Positions 57,881 to 64,000 of a stretch of 64,000 nt of DNA are shown here, one piece after another. The notes under the pieces are model-generated. The model saw only the letters and a list, made by a program, of their open reading frames with translations. It was not told the DNA's origin and ran no database searches. Position 1 is the first letter of the stretch; the number at the start of each line of letters is the position of its first letter. This DNA comes from Septoria linicola (lineage: Eukaryota; Ascomycota; Dothideomycetes; Mycosphaerellales; Mycosphaerellaceae): contig CP099423.1 in NCBI GenBank assembly GCA_024114885.1, positions 558,001 through 622,000 of the forward strand, written 5' to 3'. Made by a program: the position numbers and the translations under genes.

Positions 57881-58352
57881 GGCCCGGCAGGCTCATGTTT
57901 AAGTAAAGATCCAAAATCAGCCCTGCCGAAGCCACCAACACATCTCAACGACCAGGTAGCTCGGTCCAGAGAGCTCATGATGTCCATTGAGCACATTCCT
58001 GTCTCGAATTTCGGCCCGCCACATCGAAGAGAAACACGCAAAAGCCGGAAAGGACAATGCTGGACGATAGCTCTCGAACAGACGCCCTCCGTATATGGAG
58101 CAGAACTTCATACCTGACCTCACTCGAGGGATGACACACTTGCACACCTCAGTAGGAAGGTGACACGCGCGCGATGTGAACGAAGTGAGATGCAGAGCCT
58201 GGATATTCCGGAGCTACTGCTACACACCAGCACAAAGCTTAAAACATTAACTGCAACAAAACACCTCTATATGCAACACATCATGTATGCGCCATCCCAT
58301 CTATATCTACATCTTCACAATATCTTGACAAAACTCCTCACTGCCGGCGACC
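57881..58352. other. Convergent intergenic spacer
   Basis: About 470 bp between the SEH1 and membrane-protein stops. No gene was recognised; the part from about 58240 on is A/T-rich and may contain both 3' ends. Confidence 0.45.
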
Positions 58353-59354
58353 TTACTCCAGCTGTTTCTGGAATCTCAGTCTCAAGCCATTATTGACTAC
58401 GCCGCCAAACCCAAACGCTGGCACAATACGACACATTCTCGCGACAGAACTCTTCAACCAGTCTGTGCGCACTTTCCGCATACGATCTGCCATTGTCGTA
58501 TCTCCATTCCTGTTGTACATGTCCAAGCCTAGCAAATGCAATGGAGTGCTGAGCAATTGTATACCCGCCGGTGCCAGGAACTGCGCTGCAGACGTTCTGC
58601 TGATGTACTTCTCAGCTGTCTCTGAAAGCGGAAGATTCGGTGCAATCATCTGAGGTAAATTGAACGACGCAAAGATCGTCATTGAGTCGCGCAGGGCGTA
58701 AAAGGCGAATGTGACTGGCGGGACCGGGCGTGCTGCTACAGTGCTGTACATCTTGGTGAACTGGCTGTCCTTGATCATAGTCAGACTGATATTCGCAGCA
58801 CTTGTGGCAGCGAACTTGGCAGGGCCTGCAGAGGCGCTGCTGGCTGGTCTCGCTCGGGTGGTAGATTTGAAGGTATCGAGGAAGTTCGCGCTGAGGTACG
58901 TGCCGCCATAGACCATCAAGATCAGCGCGAATGGTTTGGAGGTAACGTAGGCGTGAGGTCGGAAGAGGAGTTGTGAGACAGAAGCTTTGATTGACTGCAT
59001 CAGTGGTCGTTTGCCCGAGGCATTTTCCATGATGGCTCTATACATCTCTGGTCAGCTTCAAGATATCCTCCACACTCTCCGCTGAGATGACTCTTACTTA
59101 TCAACCATGCTGACAATCGGCGCAACAAGAAACCCAGCCGCAGCCGCGCACCCAGCGTCTACCATGAGCCTGGAGCTCAAGTTCTTAGTATTCCAGTCCT
59201 TGATATCCTTCTCTGCAACTTTGCTCGCCATAGTATCAACAACCGGAGCTGAAAAAGCCTCAATCTTCATATTATTCGTATTACTCTTCATCTCTCTTCC
59301 ATCACAACGCCGTACAGACTCCGGAAGCTGCTGATCTTCTGGACCGGCAGCCAT
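58353..59354 (-). CDS. Fungal membrane protein, probably mitochondrial, function unknown
   Basis: Exons 59098-59354 and 58353-59037 (60-nt intron), 313 residues. After a polar N-terminus, helices begin at LMVDAGCAAAAGFLVAPIVS and recur: ALILMVYGGTYLSANFLDTF, TFAFYALRDSMTIFASFNLP, TSAAQFLAPAGIQLLSTPLHLLG, and VARMCRIVPAFGFGGVVNN. Phrases such as KDSQFTKMYSTV, STPLHLLGLDMYN and AFGFGGVVNNGLR recur in a fungal family that I cannot name. The layout resembles a carrier-like or sideroflexin-like inner membrane protein, but neither fits exactly. Mitochondrial location is my inference. Start at the first ATG; a start at residue 22 or 29 is possible. Confidence 0.72.
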
Positions 59355-60387
59355 ACTCGTTAGAACCCAAGAATCGCGTTTGACGCATGAGTCGCAGCTC
59401 TATTCCCGTCGACAACTTCCTCCACTCTTAGAGGAAGCTGTTCATGCCAGGAAACAAACAAACAATCGCTTCTGCTGTTGCTGTTGCTGTTGCACCAAGA
59501 AGACGTAGTGATGATGCTAGGTGGAAGAGGAGCTGTTTCTAACAAGATGTGTAGCCGAACAGGTACCTGTGTACCTTCTGGCTAGAATGACGGAGATAGC
59601 TGCGGTAGGAAAAGCAGCAGAGCAGAGCCTCACAGCATGGGATGGGAAGCTTTTTCGCGCGACGAGCGAACTCGGCCAACCTCCCTCGCAGCACCAACCT
59701 CGTGGCTTCGCTCTTCGCGCCATCTTTATCTCGGAAGCTTATCTATAGTCTTGTCTCCAGACTCGATGATACTAAAGTCGTTCTCCCATGAAATCGCCTA
59801 CGATACTAATCTAGCATCAACAGATAAGATCTATCCAGCTAACCCCCAAACCTGTGAACGAAGCCGTTCCACCCTACCGAGCAGAGCTCTGAAACCAACC
59901 ACCAACCAACCAGCCTCGTCAGATGTAGTGTAACATCCAAACACGAGAAATGCAGTACATCTGATAGGACGGAACGGGAAAAAGTGGATGAACCAGTTGA
60001 AACGATACAGATCCACCCATGGGATGGAGCATGCATGGAGCTGGTGGATCGATGCCGCCGAGATGAAGCGACGTTCTAGGCTTGTGGAGCCGGGCGTTTC
60101 GCTGTACGAAGAATATCGTATTGCTGCGTTGTGAACTTCGTCAATTGGCAGTAGAGGTGTAGCAGGAGTTGATTTACTAACGCGGCGGTAAGCTGTACAT
60201 ACAGAGCGAGTCGTGTCAAAAGACACTGCAGGCGAGCAAAGCGTCGGAAAGGCACATCTCGTTGATCTCGAAAGAGAGCTCACTTCGTGCGCTACTTCGC
60301 GACATGGATGTCATCTTTATCTAGACATACATCTTGCACCTGTCTCTTCTACTGTGCACTTCAGGTCTGTTCATATCACCTTGTCAT
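59355..60387. other. 1 kb intergenic stretch
   Basis: Promoter of the membrane-protein gene and 3' flank of the valyl-tRNA synthetase gene. It holds a short hexamer repeat (CTGTTG-type) at about 59470-59492. No gene or RNA was recognised. Confidence 0.45.
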
Positions 60388-63300
60388 CTACAACTTCAGC
60401 TGCTCGAACGCCGCCAGACTCTCCTCGTACAGCCTGAGTTCGCTCTCGGCGTCCTTGAGTCGGCCGTTCTCCTTTTCGCGAACCTCTTTGCTTACACCCT
60501 CCGACAAGCCTCCAATCAGCTTCTCTTGCTCCTTGACGGCTTCGCTGGCCTTCTGCATCTTTGGATGTGTCTTCTTGATCTCGGTATCTGGGTCGACCTT
60601 GCCCTTGAGCTGGACATAGACAGCCGCTGCGGCGGACACTGGATAGACAGCAGTGCCGGCAGGGGCGATCTCTCCAGTCTTAAGCACAGTCAAGTCCTTG
60701 AGATACTTGCCTGACAAGGTCTTGATTGAGCTGTGTTGCGCAGAGGCTGTTGCAGCAGCTTCGTCGTTCAAAGGGCGCACGAAAGCCGCGCCATCCTCCT
60801 TGATGGCGCTCTCGTTCAACAACGATCTGATACCCCTCGAGCACCCCAGGACAAGCTCGTAGTCGCGCTCAGACTTAGCATCATCGAGTGCAGAGTCGTA
60901 TTGTGGGTATGAAGCGACGACAATGGAAGGCGTCTTGTCTTCTGGTCGTCGTGGCAAACGTTGCCACAGCTCTTCCGTGAGGAAAGGCATGATGGGGTGC
61001 ATGAGCCTGAGCCCTCCTTCGAGTGCAGTGTAGAGAGTCTCACGAGCACTTTGTTGCTCTTCTGGGGTACCATCACGAATGATGCCCTTGCTGTTCTCAA
61101 TGTACACGTCGCAAAGATCGTAGAGCCAGTATCCATGCAAAGCTTGAGTAGCTTTCGAGAACTCGCGAGCTTCAAGGGCGTTGTTGACGTCGCGCGAGGC
61201 GATCGTGAGCTTGTGCAGAATCCAGCTCTCGGGCAGACTCTCCTTGCCAGTCTTGCCGTCTTGTCCCTTGGGCGTAAAGTCAGTTGGCAGGTTACCCAGC
61301 ACAAATTTCGTGGCTTGGTAAATCTTGTTGCAGAAGTTGCGGTAGCTGCGCATGACCTTGACGTCGAAGCTGATATCGCCACCGCCAGTGGTGTAGTTGA
61401 TGAGAGAGAAACGAAGTGCATCAGCACCACACTCGTCAATGCCATCTGGGAAGGCGGACTTTTGCCACTTCGTAGCACGCTCGATCTCTTTTGTTGCCAG
61501 GTTACCAACCTTCAGCTTGTCCGTGAGAGCTGTGAGCGTGATGCCGTCCATGATGTCGACTGGATCAATGACATTGCCGAGCGATTTCGACATCTTCCGC
61601 CCCTCGGAGTCGCGGATGAGAGAGTGGTTGTAGACCTCCTTGAACGGAGATTTGCCAGTCAGCTTGATGCCAAACATGATCATGCGTGCAACCCAGAAGA
61701 ACAGAATGTCCCACCCAGTCTCGAGGAATGATGTAGGGTAGAGCTTTTGGAAATCGTTGCTCTCGAGGTTTGGCCAGCCCAGTGTCGAGAACGGCCATAG
61801 ACCGGACGAGAACCAGGTATCGAGACAGTCAGGGTCGCGTTGCAGCTCGAACTTCTGCCCTGGGAACTTGGCCTCTGCTTTCTGGCGAGCCTCCTCTTCA
61901 GTCTCACCACAGACCCACTTCTCCGGATCAGTGTCATACGCAGAGCCGTCAGCGAGCTTAACATAGTACGCTGGGACCTGGTGGCCCCACCAGAGTTGGC
62001 GTGATAGACACCAATCATCGATGTTCTCCATCCATCGGTAGTATGTTGCTTCGGATTGCGCAGGTCGCAGCTTGATCTCACCGCTCTTGACAGCCTCAAT
62101 GGCAGGATCTGCCAAAGGCTTCATGTGCATCCACCACTGCGGCTTCATGACAGGCTCGATAACATCCTTCGACTTGCTGCACAATGGGATCTGCATCTTA
62201 TTGTTGGACTTTCCAACATAAAGGCCGAGCTTCTCAAGATCGCTGATGATTTCGTAACGAACATCGAAACGCTTCTTGCCTTCGTATGAGCCGGCATTGG
62301 AGTTCATCGTTCCGTCATCGTTGAGAATGTTGATGAATTCCAGGCTGTGCTCCTTGCCACGCTTGAAATCGTTGAAATCGTGTGCGGGTGTGATCTTGAC
62401 GGCACCAGTACCGAAGTCCTTCTCGACTGTGTCGTCGCCGAAAATTGGCAGCTTGCGGTCCACGAATGGGTGCTTCACAGACTTGCCAATCAGGTGCTTG
62501 TATCGCTCATCAGTAGGGTGCACAGCGACACCGGTATCTCCGAGCATGGTCTCCGGACGCGTTGTTGCAACCTCGATAAACTCGTCGGTGCCGTCGATCT
62601 GGTATTTGAAGTTCCAGATGGAGCCGAACTCGATCTTCTTGTCATAGCCAGGAACGTCGATCTTTGTCGATCCTTCAAGCTCCTTTTGGTCGACCTCCAG
62701 GTTCGAAAGTGCAGTGTTCATCTTTGTACACCAATTGACAAGACGATTGGCACGGTAGATGAGACCTTCCTCGTGGAGATCGATGAATGTCTTTCGCACA
62801 GCTGCTGACAGATTCTCGTCCATGGTGAATGCCTCGCGATCCCAGTCCATTGATCCTCCCAGCCGTCTCATGACCTTGTTGATCTTCTGGTGATATTCCT
62901 CCTTCCACTCCCAGACAGTCTCGACGAACTTTTCTCTGCCCAGGTCGTGCCTCGTCGTTCCGTTGCGCCTGTTGTACAGCATGTTTTCGACAACGCTTTG
63001 TGTGGAGATACCAGCGTGGTCGCATCCAGGCACGTAAAGTGCGGTCAAGCCCTTCATACGGTTCCATCGGATCAAAGCGTCCTGCAGCGATGTGGCCAAT
63101 GCGTGCCCAATGTGCAGAGCGCCTGTAACGTTGGGAGGAGGTATCGGAATGACAAAGTAGCCAGCATCCTTGACCTCCCCATTCTCCTTGAATTGAGGCT
63201 TGTGAAAGCCCGACTTCTCCCACCAGTCGTACCACGCACTCTCGACGACGGAGGGGATATATGCCTTGTGGTAGTCGTCGTCTAGCGACTTGAGGATCTT

Positions 63301-63654
63301 CTTCTCGCCCTTTTTCGTTTCCTCGACGTAAGGTGGCAGCTTTTCTTGCTCTTTCTTTGCCTTTTCTTTGGGTTTTGACTTTGCTGCAAGTTCAGCCTGT
63401 TTGGCCTGTTTCGCTGCAAGTTTCGCTGCCTTCTCGGCCTTTGCCTTCTCCTTCGCTAGCTCCTTCTCCGTCTTCGCCTTCTTTGGCGCGTTTGGGTCTC
63501 CTCCATCCTTGCCTGGCGCCGACTGGCCTTTCACATCACCATTCGCAGCTTCCAGAATAGCTGCTTTGCTTTCTGCGGAAGGAGCTGGTGGCTGTCCCGT
63601 GGAAGATCCCGTGGCCTCGCCAGTTGGATTGTGTGATGCGTGGTTCAGCGCCAT
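60388..63654 (-). CDS. VAS1: Valyl-tRNA synthetase
   Basis: Class I synthetase that charges tRNA-Val. Single exon of 1088 residues from the ATG at 63654 (A at -3, G at +4). The N-terminal 120 residues are a Lys/Ala/Glu-rich eukaryotic extension (about 57-105), typical of fungal ValRS. Then the catalytic domain: PPPNVTGALHIGHALATSLQ (HIGH at 181-184), the CP1 editing domain with TTRPETMLGDTGVAV, WWGHQVPAYY, and KMSKS at about 686-690 in GRKMSKSLGNVIDP. The anticodon-binding domain and a C-terminal coiled coil (ESLAAFEQLKL) end the protein. Fungi usually make the mitochondrial enzyme from the same gene, and a presequence-like frame lies just upstream (next entry). No competing start in the coding frame is better. 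Confidence 0.97.
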   Translation of the reverse strand: MALNHASHNPTGEATGSSTGQPPAPSAESKAAILEAANGDVKGQSAPGKDGGDPNAPKKAKTEKELAKEKAKAEKAAKLAAKQAKQAELAAKSKPKEKAKKEQEKLPPYVEETKKGEKKILKSLDDDYHKAYIPSVVESAWYDWWEKSGFHKPQFKENGEVKDAGYFVIPIPPPNVTGALHIGHALATSLQDALIRWNRMKGLTALYVPGCDHAGISTQSVVENMLYNRRNGTTRHDLGREKFVETVWEWKEEYHQKINKVMRRLGGSMDWDREAFTMDENLSAAVRKTFIDLHEEGLIYRANRLVNWCTKMNTALSNLEVDQKELEGSTKIDVPGYDKKIEFGSIWNFKYQIDGTDEFIEVATTRPETMLGDTGVAVHPTDERYKHLIGKSVKHPFVDRKLPIFGDDTVEKDFGTGAVKITPAHDFNDFKRGKEHSLEFINILNDDGTMNSNAGSYEGKKRFDVRYEIISDLEKLGLYVGKSNNKMQIPLCSKSKDVIEPVMKPQWWMHMKPLADPAIEAVKSGEIKLRPAQSEATYYRWMENIDDWCLSRQLWWGHQVPAYYVKLADGSAYDTDPEKWVCGETEEEARQKAEAKFPGQKFELQRDPDCLDTWFSSGLWPFSTLGWPNLESNDFQKLYPTSFLETGWDILFFWVARMIMFGIKLTGKSPFKEVYNHSLIRDSEGRKMSKSLGNVIDPVDIMDGITLTALTDKLKVGNLATKEIERATKWQKSAFPDGIDECGADALRFSLINYTTGGGDISFDVKVMRSYRNFCNKIYQATKFVLGNLPTDFTPKGQDGKTGKESLPESWILHKLTIASRDVNNALEAREFSKATQALHGYWLYDLCDVYIENSKGIIRDGTPEEQQSARETLYTALEGGLRLMHPIMPFLTEELWQRLPRRPEDKTPSIVVASYPQYDSALDDAKSERDYELVLGCSRGIRSLLNESAIKEDGAAFVRPLNDEAAATASAQHSSIKTLSGKYLKDLTVLKTGEIAPAGTAVYPVSAAAAVYVQLKGKVDPDTEIKKTHPKMQKASEAVKEQEKLIGGLSEGVSKEVREKENGRLKDAESELRLYEESLAAFEQLKL

Positions 63655-63792
63655 CTTGAATGTCCGTCGTTGTGTAGATCGATGTGTTGCTGTGCGAATG
63701 GGTGCATATAGCTGGCGCCGGAGAAGCGCTCGTGACAGTATCTTCGTCGACGTCGTGACGGAAGCGCTAGAGCTATTGGTGCCAGAAACAGC
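63655..63792 (-). other. In-frame, AUG-less N-terminal extension of VAS1 with presequence character
   Basis: Directly upstream of the VAS1 ATG the reading frame stays open for 46 codons, back to a TGA at 63793-63795. The encoded peptide has seven Arg, two Lys, one His, many Ser/Thr/Leu and no acidic residue. Its core is SRALLRRQLYAPIRTATHRS. There is no ATG in it. Near-cognate candidates are CTG at 63736-63738 (A at -3) and ACG codons at 63745-63756. This is how a mitochondrial presequence made from a non-AUG start would look. An upstream exon with an ATG, spliced into this region, is an alternative. Confidence 0.5.
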
Positions 63793-64000
63793 TCATGTAT
63801 ACTCGTGGCGCGAGCGGTGATTCCGATGGTCTGTATGAAAATGTCAGAAGTGGGTGAGTGGGTGTTGAGTGGTTGTGTCGATTCAACTTTCGACTCATCT
63901 GCAACTTCTCGTAGATCTCCCAATGCTTGGCGCGCATTGACTTTGCAGGGGTCCGCAAGACCCCACTAAGTTAGGCTGGAGCACATATCAATTCGCCAAC
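63793..64000. other. VAS1 upstream region to the window edge
   Basis: About 200 bp of promoter and leader DNA. A TTTCATACAG acceptor-like site near 63830 is noted; no gene was recognised. Confidence 0.3.

Noticed and set aside
1..64000. Transposable element, CRISPR array or rRNA
   Set aside because: No terminal repeats, transposase or reverse transcriptase frames, spaced repeats or rRNA-like sequence were found by eye on either strand.

Overview
The window is nuclear DNA of a filamentous ascomycete. The evidence is short spliceosomal introns (mostly 44-62 nt) with GTAAGT/GTATGT donors and CTAAC/CTGAT-type branch sites, intron-interrupted eukaryotic housekeeping genes, and fungal families (SIN3, MSB1/Mug8, GH71, fungal peroxygenase, MFS transporters, 'LPRELRD' F-box-like proteins). 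A dothideomycete, perhaps from the Mycosphaerella group, is my best guess; genus and species cannot be read from the sequence.

Layout. 0-2 kb: the 5' end of an unknown gene and an MFS drug/polyamine-type transporter broken by two frameshifts. 2.6-34 kb: a gene-dense housekeeping block holding SIN3 corepressor, cytosine deaminase, uroporphyrinogen decarboxylase, a methyltransferase, an ammonium transporter with one frameshift, a coiled-coil protein, an MSB1-like morphogenesis protein, a DUF3140 protein, an F-box-like protein, mitochondrial ATP synthase gamma, DNA topoisomerase I, a DUF423 membrane protein, two tandem LPRELRD paralogues and a catalase. 34-49 kb: a gene-poor accessory stretch with decayed genes (DUF1445/D-glutamate cyclase-like, fasciclin, serine beta-lactamase-like and an MFS transporter) next to intact ones (a cytochrome P450 and a secreted heme-thiolate peroxygenase). 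49-54 kb: an amidase and a GH71 alpha-1,3-glucanase. 54-64 kb: housekeeping again, with ALG7, SEH1, a probable mitochondrial membrane protein and valyl-tRNA synthetase.

The housekeeping genes act in unrelated processes: chromatin, heme, ATP synthesis, DNA topology, N-glycosylation, nuclear pore and translation. Several pairs share divergent promoters (SIN3/FCY1, ATP3/TOP1, ALG7/SEH1). The accessory stretch has oxidative and transport genes but no PKS, NRPS or terpene synthase in the window, so I do not call it a biosynthetic cluster.

Most notable: a stop-free, arginine-rich, acid-free reading frame directly upstream of the valyl-tRNA synthetase AUG, with no in-frame AUG, suggesting a non-AUG-initiated mitochondrial isoform; a similar presequence-like N-terminus on the DUF3140 protein; and two pure sense-strand C tracts (18 and 22 nt), both lying inside introns. 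Exon structures below were deduced by eye from reading frame, splice consensus and family alignment from memory; no searches were run.
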